From: Phragmites australis
Taxonomy: Eukaryota > Streptophyta > Magnoliopsida > Poales > Poaceae
DNA length: 64,000 nt
NCBI RefSeq assembly: GCF_958298935.1
Contig: NC_084921.1
Coordinates: 42,627,001 to 42,691,000 of the forward strand
Direction of reading: 5' to 3'
The translations under genes were made by a program, and so were the position numbers. The notes below the pieces were generated by a model. The model did no database searches. It was not told the DNA's origin and was given only the letters and a program-made list of their open reading frames with translations. Of the stretch, positions 54,296 through 64,000 are shown one piece after another. Numbering within the stretch: the first letter of the stretch is position 1; every line of letters starts with the position of its first letter.

Positions 54296-55930
54296 TGAAA
54301 GGACAAAGATGTCGTCTAGAGGGGGTGAATAGGTGTTTAAACAAAAATTTATCCCTTTTACTATTTGGTCTAAACTTACAGCGAAAATAAACTAATGAAT
54401 CTTTCACAAGTGAAAAACTTAAACATGCTAGACTCAATTAGTGCACAAACATCATAAACCAATATGAAGCTTACAATCCTAGGGTGAGACAAAGATTATT
54501 CAAATCAAGCAAGACAATTCTTATCTAAAATTCTAAAATTATTGTTCATCGGAAGTTCCGGTACGATTCATTGGATATTTTGATTTTATTGTTCATCAGA
54601 AGTTCCAAATTTTCAAATCAGAAGTTCCGATCAGTTCAAAACAGTAGATTTTAGAATCACGAAATTAACTCTATGCACATACAAACGAGCATACAAGCAT
54701 GGATATCAAAGTAATGCACAAGAGTAAGGAAATACGGAAGCAAATGATTTGTTACTGAAGTTCGGATATCCACCGATATCCTACATCTCCGTTGAGAAAG
54801 CTCGGTCACACTTGAGCCAGGTCTTTTTCAACTCTTTTCCTCACGAGGTTGCACACATGCACTCCTCACCTCCACTATGGCCAACTCTTCCTCCACTCCG
54901 GAGATGGTGAGTTCCGCAACCACTTCTGGGCCTCCTCACAATCTTCACTTGAGGAGATCGCCAGCAATCCACCATCGAGCCATCTAGGAGACAGTGGTCT
55001 CCAAGAGTAACAAACTCTCGAACTCGCGCACGATCAACACCGAATGCTCAAACACACGCAACCTATGCGGCAATCCGTGGGATACCAAAGCACCACACCC
55101 TTTACACACCTCTCTTTACTCACTAAGCCACCAAGGTTTGATTTTCACCAAATATTGTTAGAGAGGGAAGGGGAGCACTCAAGATGGAACACCAAGTTCA
55201 AAACACCTCACGCAATGAACATCACAAAGCCCTGTTAGCAACTAGCCCCATGAAATGAGGCTAAGGGGTATTTACCCCACTCTGAAAAACTATCTATTGG
55301 GCAAATTCTGTACTGGTCGAAACTTCCGATCCCAAGAATCCTAACGGTCGGAAACTAACCGTTATAGCCTTTTCCTAGCACACATCGGAACTTTCGATTA
55401 GCAACAATCGCAACTAAGAACCTAAGGCTTTGAGGATATCGGACAGTCTGATGAATAGTACATGGGTTAGTTCATAACCCAAAATGCACCCTCAAGCACA
55501 AAACACATGGGTTAGTCCATAAAACCTAATTGACAATGGCATACATTTAGTTACTTGATCTTCACAAGTAACTTAATCCTTTTGCTTATTGTCAATCTTC
55601 TCGAGCTTCTCATTCATCTCATTAACATCACTAAGAGCTTAATGACAATGATGTATTTCTTTTGATCTCATGGTATTCTTCAACGAATCCATGTTTCATT
55701 TCTTATGCATCTCCTATAGAATAATCCTAATAATAATTCTTAACATAATTGTTAGTCCATAGGTATTATCACCACTTACCTAATTATCAATTATAGCTCA
55801 TTCATCTTCATGCATATATCTCCATGCATCACCTATGGAAAAACTTACTAATAATTCTTAATAATATTGTTAGTCCATAGGTATTGTCATTAGTTACCAA
55901 AACCACACTTAAGGGCTAGATGCACTTTCA
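54296..55930 (-). mobile_element. Solo LTR of a copia-type element, with TSD
   Basis: 1635 bases, TGAAAGGACAAAGATG ... TGCACTTTCA on the plus strand, flanked by CTTCC on both sides (54291-54295 and 55931-55935). The minus strand begins TGAAAGTGCATCTAGCCC and ends near CACCCCCTCTAGACGACA, the same end design as the copia 1 LTR. It is therefore a related family lying antisense to copia 1. No internal region is present, so it arose by LTR-LTR recombination. It contains its own palindrome set (TCGGAAGTTCCG type). Confidence 0.9.
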
Positions 55931-55935
55931 CTTCC

Positions 55936-56000
55936 AAATGTCGCAGAGCATGGCGGTGAGACGGAACTGAAAATAGAGGCCGAGACTGCGGGACAAGATG
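55936..56000 (+). pseudogene. PWWP-domain pseudogene, part 3
   Basis: Continues the same frame after the solo LTR: ELPNVAEHGGETELKIEAET across the junction, to a stop near 56013 inside the following hAT-like element. Confidence 0.45.
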
Positions 56001-56657
56001 GAGGCAGATGGAGGTAAAGCAAACCTGACCCGACCAAAAAATCCTTACCTGTAGGGACTCGAGACCCGATGAGGGACCCGAGAATCAGGAGGAGATGCAT
56101 TATCTTCCCCTAACGGTGGTTGTCTTCCACGCAATGATAGCGCAGCTCCTGCTCTGGTGCCCACCCACGCAGCGACGCGCACACTTTCATCGGTGCCCTC
56201 CCTCACCGTGCCGCCACACGCACTGTCGAGCGCCTGCGCTGACGCCCTCCTGCTGCAGAGCATACACGCACGCGTCGCCGAGCACAGGGGAAACCAGATC
56301 TATGGGCATGGGTGCGGGGGTGTTTCCACCGCTGCGAGTGTAGGTGTGGGGGCGCCGCCCAAGCCACTACAGCGTTAGCCTCGTGCGCAAGCGGGATGAG
56401 CCGAGGAGATGACTCTGGAGGATAACATAAGTTCTTGGTCAGAGCTAGAGATAAGGCTTGCGTTGGGCCCGCGATGGGTCGTACGTGTGGGATGGGCCTT
56501 AGGATTTCGGGGCTCATGGGGGCACCCACAGGTGAAAAACTGAACCCAAACCCGAACCTGACCTGATAGCCTCGTGGGGTGGTTTTTACACTTGAACTCG
56601 CCCCGTCGGGTCTGAAACCTGCGGAGCCCCAACTTGACCCGATCCATTGCCACCCCT
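55994..56657. mobile_element. hAT-like non-autonomous element (tentative)
   Basis: The right end, read on the minus strand, is TAGGGGTGGCAATGGATCGG, the common end of grass hAT MITEs. The left end is a degenerate CAGATGGAGGTAAAGC followed by CTGACCCGACC. Subterminal GGGTC / GACCC words occur at both ends. The interior has GC-rich unrecognised sequence. No clean 8-base target duplication was found. Confidence 0.5.
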
Positions 56658-57030
56658 ATGTAGGACGGCGTGAATCTTGGGGTCGACAAGCTGGTGGATG
56701 CAGACACAGAGGGCGAGTGGGCGATGGTGGTGGAGGAACCTAGGCCGCTGGCATCCTCCGAAGCAGCGCCACAATCCTAAGAACCGGCAGGGGAGGAGAT
56801 TTGGAGGACGGTAGAGGCCGGTGCCACCAACACCCTAGACACGAGGAAGGTGATGGAGATGGTGGCAACACTATGCAAACGGAGCATGCAATAGTGTGCG
56901 ATGATTGGTGCATTGGTGGAGCGTGTGGACGTGCTGGAGCGCACCATGCGGTGGGTGGAGGACTTTGAGTAGCACATGCGGTGGGCCAAGAAGCTCATGA
57001 AGTTGCTCGTGGCCTTGGAGCTCAGCCTGA
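56658..57030 (+). pseudogene. Coiled-coil gene fragment, possibly BAG-type co-chaperone
   Basis: A frame with three stops reads LVDADTEGEWAMVVEEPRPL, DTRKVMEMVATLCKRSMQ, ALVERVDVLERTMRWVEDF and WAKKLMKLL. The pattern resembles the C-terminal coiled coil of grass BAG-family proteins, but I am not certain. It may instead be the last part of the PWWP-type gene upstream. Confidence 0.35.
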
Positions 57031-57550
57031 GGGTAAAAAGGGTCATTTCATGTGACATTCCACGTCTTCAAGGACAAAAAAAAATTAAAAATGCCACGAG
57101 ACCAGAAAAAAGTTTCAAAGTGGCAAACGAGCAAATTTTTGTGGGGCCTAGTAGCATTTTTGACATAACATCTCGAGTGAGTATTTTTGGGAACATGCTA
57201 TCTGCTAGAGTGGTAAAAAATAATTAACTCAGTCAGGAGAGGCGAGCTAGGCCGCACGACAGCTGCAGATCCAGCACGGCCTAGCACGGCACGGTAGAGA
57301 CTTTCTAGCTCCCGCCTACCGCAGGGGCTATCGGAAAGTAACTTGTCGTTGCCAATTTCTTATCTTTTCGTTTTGTGTTTGAATCAAATCGCATTTTCCC
57401 ATGCATGTATGGGACGTACGCAATAGGTTTAGGACTAAGACGTGGGACAAGACGTGTGTCGTGTTAGTACGACTTTCGTGCCCCACGTTGGATGTGATGT
57501 GCATGCAACGCAAGTTGTGGAGCATGGGTGCATGTAAGAGTCCAGGTGCA
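57031..57550. other. Boundary region before copia 3
   Basis: About 500 bases, with an A-rich stretch (57080-57110). The 5' LTR of the following copia element must start within or near this stretch, but its TG end was not identified. Confidence 0.35.
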
Positions 57551-57560
57551 GGAGTTCGAA

Positions 57561-57570
57561 TATATAAATA
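57561..57570 (+). promoter_or_regulatory. TATA box of copia 3 5' LTR
   Basis: TATATAAATA, about 200 bases upstream of the primer-binding site, where an LTR promoter is expected. Confidence 0.55.
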
Positions 57571-57989
57571 AGAGAAGAAGAAAATCTAAAAAGTCACGGT
57601 GGCTAAGCGGCACAAATATCTCTCTCGCCTCGGTGTGCTTATGTGTTCCCGTGACCAGATCATGTGAATGCTCACTGAGTGGTCGTAAGTACTTGCGAGT
57701 GGTCGAGGAGTGGTCATTTGTGTTCTTCCGTGCGCTCGTGAGTGACCAGAAAGGATCTTAGGCCAACAAGTGGTATCAGAGTCTGGTTCTTCGCTCCTGC
57801 ACCATGTTTGAATCATGGGCTCTAGGAGGCTCGAAGCTTTCTGTGACTCCGCTATGATGAGGACGTCGTGGGTCTCCCTCTTCCCCTCCACGCTGAGGAT
57901 GGAACCGTGATGATGGTGGTCGTGCTCTCATGGTGTAGCGGACGATATGAGAGGTAGGAGGCTCGACGACATATCTAACACTCACTCAG

Positions 57990-58790
57990 ACGAACTATGT
58001 CAATTGGTCACTGATGATGAAGGTGATGCTCCAAGCTCGCAGACTCTGGGACACAATCAACATTGGCGCCACCAAAGAACAAGAGCATCAGATGGCGCTA
58101 GAGTCCATTCTCCAGGCGGTTCTGCCGGAGATGATCTCCACGCTGGCGAGCAAGCCCACCTCTAAGGAGGCTTGGGATAGCCTCAACGCCATGCGTGTTG
58201 GTACCGATCGCATGCAGAAAGCGAAAGCTCAATAGCTCCACAAGGAGTATGAAGTGATCGAGTTCCGTGATGGCGAGACGGTGGAGGATTTCGCACTACA
58301 GCTGAGCATCTGGTGAACCAGATGGCGATCGTCAGTGAGGTCATCGATGACACAACTATTGTTGAAAAGTACCTGCACGTGGCGACTCCCAGGTTTGCAT
58401 AGATCGCCCTGTCTATTGAGAACCTAATTGATGTGTCCACTCTGTCCATTGAGGAGGTGACCAGTCGCCTGAAGGCTGTCGAGGATTGTTGCATGCAAGC
58501 CGCTTCGAAAAATGTGAGTAGGCAACTCATGTTTACCGAGTCAAAGTGGATGGCGCGGTTAAAGGACCAGCAGCCGGGGGAGGGCTCCTCCAACTCAGGC
58601 AAGGGTGGTGGACGCGGAAGCCGCCGCAGAAAGCCGAGTCGCAAGAAGGGTGATTCCAATGGTCGGGATGGCAAGCAAGAGTTCAGGCGCGATGTCAGCA
58701 ATGACAAGTACCGAAACTGTGGCAAACTTGGTCATTGGGCCAAGGACCGCTTTCAGCCAAAACGCAACGAGTGAGCTCACCTCGCGCAGG
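57990..58790 (+). pseudogene. Copia 3 gag pseudogene
   Basis: ALESILQAVLPEMISTLASK, NAMRVGTDRMQKAKAQ, then after stops YEVIEFRDGETVEDFALQLS and DVSTLSIEEVTSRLKAVEDC. The nucleocapsid knuckle is broken: KYRNCGKLGHWAKDRFQ lacks the first and last cysteines of CxxC-x4-H-x4-C. Confidence 0.8.
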
Positions 58791-58825
58791 GTGACGGCGA
58801 TGAGTCAGGCCTGCTGATGGTGTAG

Positions 58826-60240
58826 GTGTGCGCCCTCACCGACTCAGATGAGCTAACACACCCAGGATGCGTTGAGCTCGACGAGACCTACGCGCATGTG
58901 AACCTTGGCTGTGAAGGAAAGGGCCGGAGCGATGTGTGGTATCTGGACACTGGCGCCAGCAATCACATGATCAGCAATGGCGACACGTTCGCGAAGCTCG
59001 ACACCGGCATCATCGGCTCGGTCAAGTTTGGTGATAGCTCTATTGTCGACATCCGAGGCCGCGGAATGGTGTTGTTCAAGTGCAAGAATGATTAATACCA
59101 TGTCGTCACGGACGTATACTTCATCCCCAAGTTGAAGAGCAAGATCATCAGTGTTGGCCAGTTGGACGAGCGAGGTTGCCAAGTGCTGATTAGGGGGAGT
59201 GTTGCCTAACTCCATAGTATAACGCACTCCAAGAACTGGCTGTATACAATGAAATTAAATATCACGCAACCGGTGTGCCTGGCCGCATAGCAAGATGACA
59301 AGGTGTTGTCTGGCATGCCCATTTCGGTCATTTGCACTTCGACGCATTGAAGAAGTTGGCACACCATGAGATGGTGCGCGGTCTGCCAGAAATCGACCAT
59401 GTTGGCGAGGTCTGTGACAGCTGTCTCACCGAAAAGCAACAACGTGATGCGCTTCCGCTGGAGGCCAACTACCACATTGAGGGTCTCTTGGACCTCATGC
59501 ACGGTGATCTGTTCAGACCCATCACTCTGTTGACAAATGGCGGGCGACACTACTTCCTATTGCTGGTGGATGATCACAGCCGCTACATGTGGCTGCGACC
59601 AACAAGGATGAGGAGGCCACGACGATCAAGGAGTTCCAAATGCATATCGAGACGAAGACCGAGCGGCAGCTGCATGTGTTGTGGACTGATCGGGGTGGTG
59701 AATTCACCTCGGTTGAGTTCGGGCAATACTGCACCAAGCAGGGAGTCGAGCGCCACCTTACAACATCATACTCCCCACAATATAATGGTGTTGTGGAACA
59801 GTGCAATCAGACCATCGTTGGAATGGTATGCTGTCTGCTCAAGGCGAAATAGATGCTAGCGACGTTTTGGGGAGAGACAATGACCACAACAATTTTCCTC
59901 ATCAACTAGTCGTCGACCAAGAGTCTGAGCAGCATGACCCTATTTGAGGCTTGACATGGGAGGAAGCCGGATGTCTCGTTCCTGTGCATGTTTGGCTACA
60001 TGGTGCATGTCAAGATGACGAAGCCGAACGTGCAGAAGCTTGATGATCACAGCGTTCCAATGGTGTTCCTCGAGTATGAGCTGGAGACCAAGGCGTACAA
60101 GCTGTTTGATCCGCGAGGCATTCACGTCTCCCACTTTGTGGTCTTTGAGGAGAAGAGGTGATGGGACTGGTCGACGACAGATGAGCCAACGACCACTGGC
60201 TTCGACAGTGACTTCATCATCGAGTAAGTAAGGTACCGGA
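58826..60240 (+). pseudogene. Copia 3 protease and integrase pseudogene
   Basis: The protease has an intact WYLDTGASNHMISNGDTF and VKFGDSSIVDIRGRGMV. Integrase: EVCDSCLTEKQ, DLMHGDLFRPITL, FLLLVDDHSRYMWL, then a frame change, LWTDRGGEFTSVEFGQYC and TSYSPQYNGVVEQCNQTIVG. The C-terminal part, VQKLDDHSVPMVFLEYELET, follows in another frame. Several stops. Confidence 0.8.
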
Positions 60241-60398
60241 GGTCAGAGGCGGTGCCGGAGGCTCCGGCTCGCGCCGTGACGACATGTCCGCGTGCGACGA
60301 CCACATGTCCACCTGTTGTGATGCTAGGGCGACCAGTAGCGACTCGTATTTGCCATGCCACCAGCTGATGCATCCCAGTATCTCGACATCGAGCATGA

Positions 60399-62760
60399 TG
60401 ATAGGACGCTCCATTTCTGTCACGCATGCTCTTCCCCTTTCCCACTTTGATCTCTCCTTCTCTCTACCTCTCTCTGCTGTGTGGGACCCATCCGTCAGCT
60501 CTATCCTCTTCCCCGCCGCATTTTCCTCCTCTGTCGTTCGCTTGTTGGAAATCCATCAATGTCGCGCATGAGTAATGGAAGGAGGCCACGATCATTTGGA
60601 AACCAGCACCGCAATGAAGTGGGCTGTCACACCGGTTCAATTTCGCGAAGGAAAGTGGACGAGAACGAGGAAACTGAGCCCAATTTTCTGCTGCTGCCTT
60701 CAATCCCCGTTGTCCATCCCGAATTCACCCTCCTCCCTCTTTAAAACCTCGATTCAGCCCTCGACCGAGCTTCTTTGCACTCCACCGCGCCCAATTCCAC
60801 AAACCTCATCGAGTTTCCTCAAACTGTGAGCTCTAGCACCGTCGCTGGACCTATTATGCACCCCACCGCCGTCACCCAGTCACCCAGCGCCTCCCTGACG
60901 CCGTCCGAGATGTCTCCGGTGTTCCCTATCCGCATGTCGTCGTCCTCGACCGATCACCATCGAGTTCCGCCGTCGTGGCTGAGCTCCCAAGGCTATCGAT
61001 CATCCGCCATCGAAGCCCGCCTTCGTCGAGCTGCTCTGGCCTTCCCCGACATCCCGCGACCCCTCAAACGAGTTTGCCGCCCTCATATGGTCATGGTCTG
61101 ACGTTAGCCGTCCCGAGCTCGTTGCTGTCGCCATCCCGCTGGAGTCAAGGTAGCCCCGCTCTCCCACCGTTCGATCATAGATGTGTGGCGTAGATTAGAT
61201 GGTAGATACCCCTTCGCATTGGATGATCTCGACCGTCCGATTGAAATTGTTCATTTGCTTTGCTTAGTGTCTGTTCTTAGTGTTTCTTGTTTACTCGCTT
61301 GTAGAGGAGTTTATTTCGGAAGCATTCGAGAACATCCAGGATCAAGACTTCGGGTATTTCGAGCAACTCATCGGAGAAGGCAAGTGTCTTTGAACATTTT
61401 GCGCCTACTTTTATAAAGTTTTGTTTTACAAATTGCATGCTCATCAAACATGATATCCCATTGTTAGGGATTACTTGTTTTTCCTTAATCTTCCTTGTAA
61501 CCGTAGATTGGTTTTCATGTTGGGTAGAATGTGCTTAGTTATGCTTACTCATGGATAGCATAGACAAATTATGTTAATAATGATGAACTTTGGTAAAAGT
61601 GCTTAGCCTAAGATAGTAGGTCTGGGCAAGTTGGCATATTGGTTGGCCTGTGAATGTGTTCCAGGCAGAATTGTTGGCTTTCGGATAATTGGTTATTACC
61701 CTATTGTTGGGTTGATGGCGGTCTTGCCCAGACCATGTTAAGGACCGGTTCGTGGAGCGACCACCCATGAAAACAGTACAACTACAAGCCTAGTATGGGA
61801 CGGGCCTAGCTTAGTAATTCACTTTTCTCTCAGCATTGTGAAGATCATTTGGTGGTACGGGATGGAAAGGTGTACTTCCTGGAATCGTAAGGCGCAAGAG
61901 GGGGCTTTTGGGGTGGAGGGTGTACTCTACTTATGTATGGCGGTGAAACCTCAGCGGGTCAACACGCGCTGAGAGAGGCATTGGAAAGGCTTTGCAGTGG
62001 AATCCTGGTTGCACACCTCGGAAGTGTGTAAGTGTTTGATCAACATGGGCAAAAAGGAGGACACATCTTGTGGGTAAAGTGTACGACCTCTGCAGAGTGA
62101 AAACTGATATATCAGTCGTGCTCATGGTCATGAGCGGCATGGACTCCTCACATGATTAGTCGGGTGTTTCTCGGGTTGGTTTTGGGTTGGATGGGGTGGA
62201 TCACAGTGGTGAGAACTGTGATTCCATTTAGCTTTGTTTAGAGGTGGTTGGAACCTCGGTTATGGAGCAAGGTGGTTGGAACCTTGGCTCTTGTCTTAGA
62301 GAAATCATTCATATAGAAGTAGTTTGCCTTTATAACTGTTTTACTAATAAAATAGCGTTTATGCCAACAAACCTTTGAGTTATGCCTATCTTGACTTTTG
62401 GCCCACATGTCATAATTTTCCCACACTTGCTGAGTATTCTATATACTCACGCTTGCTCTCTCCTCTATAATCTTGTTGCTGCTCAGAAGGTGAAGACTAT
62501 GAGGACTTCCCAGAAGATGGAGCTGAGTTCTAGGCAGACGGCTTTTCGGTCGACTACGTGTGGAGTTGGGCATCGTGCTAAGCTTATTTTCCGCTGCTTT
62601 GTAATCTTCTTTTAGACCCTTGGGTTATTGATGTAATAAAGTACATTGTAATAATGGATATTGTGTCTGCTACTCACTTATGGTGTCACTACGTGTATGT
62701 AACTTAATCCTGGCATACATGTAGTTTACATTCAGTTTGGTCTTAAAATTGGGTGTGATA
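60399..62760. mobile_element. Probable solo LTR inserted in copia 3
   Basis: A 2362-base segment interrupts the copia 3 frame between YLDIEHDD (to about 60401) and FRTIEDILGD (from about 62762). It has LTR-like ends, TGATAGGACGCTCC and AAAATTGGGTGTGATA; the reverse of the right end is close to the TGTCACACCCAATTTTAA start common in grass gypsy LTRs. AATAAAG occurs near 62636. The duplication is unclear: TGATA occurs at both boundaries (60399-60403 and 62756-62760), so it may be either the end or the TSD. No coding domains inside. Confidence 0.55.
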
Positions 62761-62779
62761 ATTTCCGCACCATTGAGGA

Positions 62780-64000
62780 CATCTTGGGCGACGCCACGCC
62801 ACGTGGGCAGGTGGCCCGAGAACACGATGAGCACGAGATGCACTTGGTGAGTGCAAAGAAGTCAACCACCTTCGTCAAGGATAAGTGTGAGCTGTGCTGG
62901 CATCACGCGATTGTGGAGGAGATGTGGTCGATCGAGGACAATGAGACGTGGGAGCTTGTTGATCCGCCGATTGGACGCCGACCAATCAAGTTGAAGTGGG
63001 TGTTCAAGGCGAAGCGCAATGAGAACGATGAGCTCTTAAAGCACAGGGCGTGACTCGTGGTGAAAGGCTACGTTTAACGTGAGGGTGTCGACTTTGAAGA
63101 ATTGTTCACACTCGTCACACGGATGGAATCGGTACACGCAGTATTGGCACGAGCGGCGCACGAGGACTGGTATGTCCACCACATGGATGTGAAGTTCACA
63201 TTCCTGAATGGGGAGCTCGCTGAGGAGGTATACGTGCAACAGCCACCAGATTTCATTGTTGAGCATCAAGAACACAAGGTGTCACGGCTGCGAAAGGTAT
63301 TGTATGGGCTACGTCAGGCACCTCGTGCCTGGAACACCAAGCTGGATGCAAGCCTTGTCTCACTGGGCTTCATTAAGTGTGCTAACAAGCATGCTCTATA
63401 CACATGTCATGCAGGACTGGATCTATTGATCGTCGACGTGTACGTTGATGATTTGATCATCACTGGGTCAAGTCATGGTAACATTGATAAGTTCAAGCAC
63501 GAGATGACATTAATGTTCCACATGAGTTACCTTAGGCTGCTCACTTACTACCTCAGGATTGAGGTGAGTTAAGGTGAGGGTGGCGTCACGCTCTGCCAGA
63601 GCGCTTATGCAAGTAAGCTCTTGGAGAGGAGCAGAATGGAGGGATGAAACCCCTGCCTTACATCGATGGAGGAGCGGTTGAAGCTCTCCAAGGCGAGCAC
63701 AATACCACTAGTTGACGCGACACACTACTAGAGCATCGTTGGTGGACTGCACTATCTGGTGCACACACGGTCGGACATCACGTTCGCCATGGGGTATGTC
63801 AGTTGGTACATGGAGGATCTGCGGGAAGATCACTATACAACAATCAAGCATCTCCTCCGCTACATGGCTGGTACTCACAGCTACGACGTTGTTTATAAGA
63901 AGGATGAAGGAGCCACACTAGCGCTGACATGGTACAACAATAGTGACATGGCGGGCGACCTTGATGGCCAAAAGAGCACGATCGACATTCTCTTCCTCCT
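62780..64000 (+). pseudogene. Copia 3 reverse transcriptase / RNase H, truncated by window
   Basis: IVEEMWSIEDNETWELVDPP, PIKLKWVFKAKRNENDELLK, stop, VHHMDVKFTFLNGELAEEVY, LYGLRQAPRAWNTKLDASLV, VDVYVDDLIITGSS with catalytic YVDD intact, then RNase H pieces (VGGLHYLVHTRSDITFAM, with changed frames; TWYNNSDMAGDLDGQKST). Stops at about 63051, 63075 and 63570. The domain continues past base 64000. Confidence 0.8.

Larger units (their letters stand above)
57200..64000 (+). mobile_element. Ty1/copia element 3, degenerate, split, cut by window end
   Basis: The primer-binding site TGGTATCAGAGTC (57771-57783) follows an LTR ending GGCCAACA at about 57768; the LTR start is unresolved. Gag, protease and integrase (57.99-60.24 kb) and RT/RNase H (62.78 kb to the window edge) are in order, separated by a 2.36-kb insertion. 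Many stops and frameshifts. It is a sister family of copia 2: equivalent motifs occur in the same order, such as HGDL-PI, VDDHSRYMWL and YVDDLIIT. Confidence 0.8.

Overview
The window is nuclear DNA of a flowering plant, almost certainly a grass. Its host genes have very GC-rich first exons and AT-rich introns, and the transposons and hitch-hiking gene fragments are typical of grasses (Ty1/copia elements with long LTRs, a Helitron encoding both a Rep-helicase and an RPA, a MULE joined to a plant-mobile-domain gene, Tourist-like MITEs). I cannot name the species. Gene structures below were built by hand from splice sites and checked for phase at every junction; no alignment was run.

Layout. 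82-15149: a large Helitron on the minus strand. Its 3' end is textbook (8-bp GC hairpin, then CTAG followed by T). It carries an apparently intact 11-exon RPA-like gene (546 aa) and an intact 6-exon Rep/helicase gene (1532 aa). The 5' third is a tandem array built from exon-like pieces of an unidentified gene. 15.9-18.06 kb: decayed MULE transposase running into an intron-containing plant-mobile-domain pseudogene. 18.06-28.64 kb: a degenerate 10.6-kb copia element (SIRE/Maximus-like layout) with a third ORF before its 3' LTR and a peculiar family of 15-nt palindromes. 28.65-32.7 kb: unique-looking DNA holding fragments of two unrelated host genes in opposite directions, zeta-carotene desaturase (-) and threonine aldolase (+).

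33.0-36.7 kb: intact pectinesterase gene (5 exons, 389 aa, minus strand), with two MITEs in intron 3. 40.2-40.5 kb: fragment of a glutamate-carboxypeptidase (AMP1-like) gene. 40.7-47.26 kb: intact organellar tryptophanyl-tRNA synthetase (15 exons, 402 aa, minus strand), with a 1.07-kb LTR element (TSD CAAAG) in one intron.

48.4-57.0 kb: a PWWP-type pseudogene on the plus strand, split by a 5.1-kb copia element (TSD GTAGC) and a 1.6-kb solo LTR (TSD CTTCC). Removing each insertion plus one TSD copy restores a continuous frame. A small hAT-like element and a coiled-coil gene fragment follow. 57.5 kb to the end: a second, related copia element on the plus strand, interrupted by a 2.36-kb probable solo LTR and cut by the window edge.

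The likely functional host genes are the pectinesterase and the TrpRS. The transposon most likely to be active is the Helitron. The rest is transposon wreckage and captured or decayed gene pieces.
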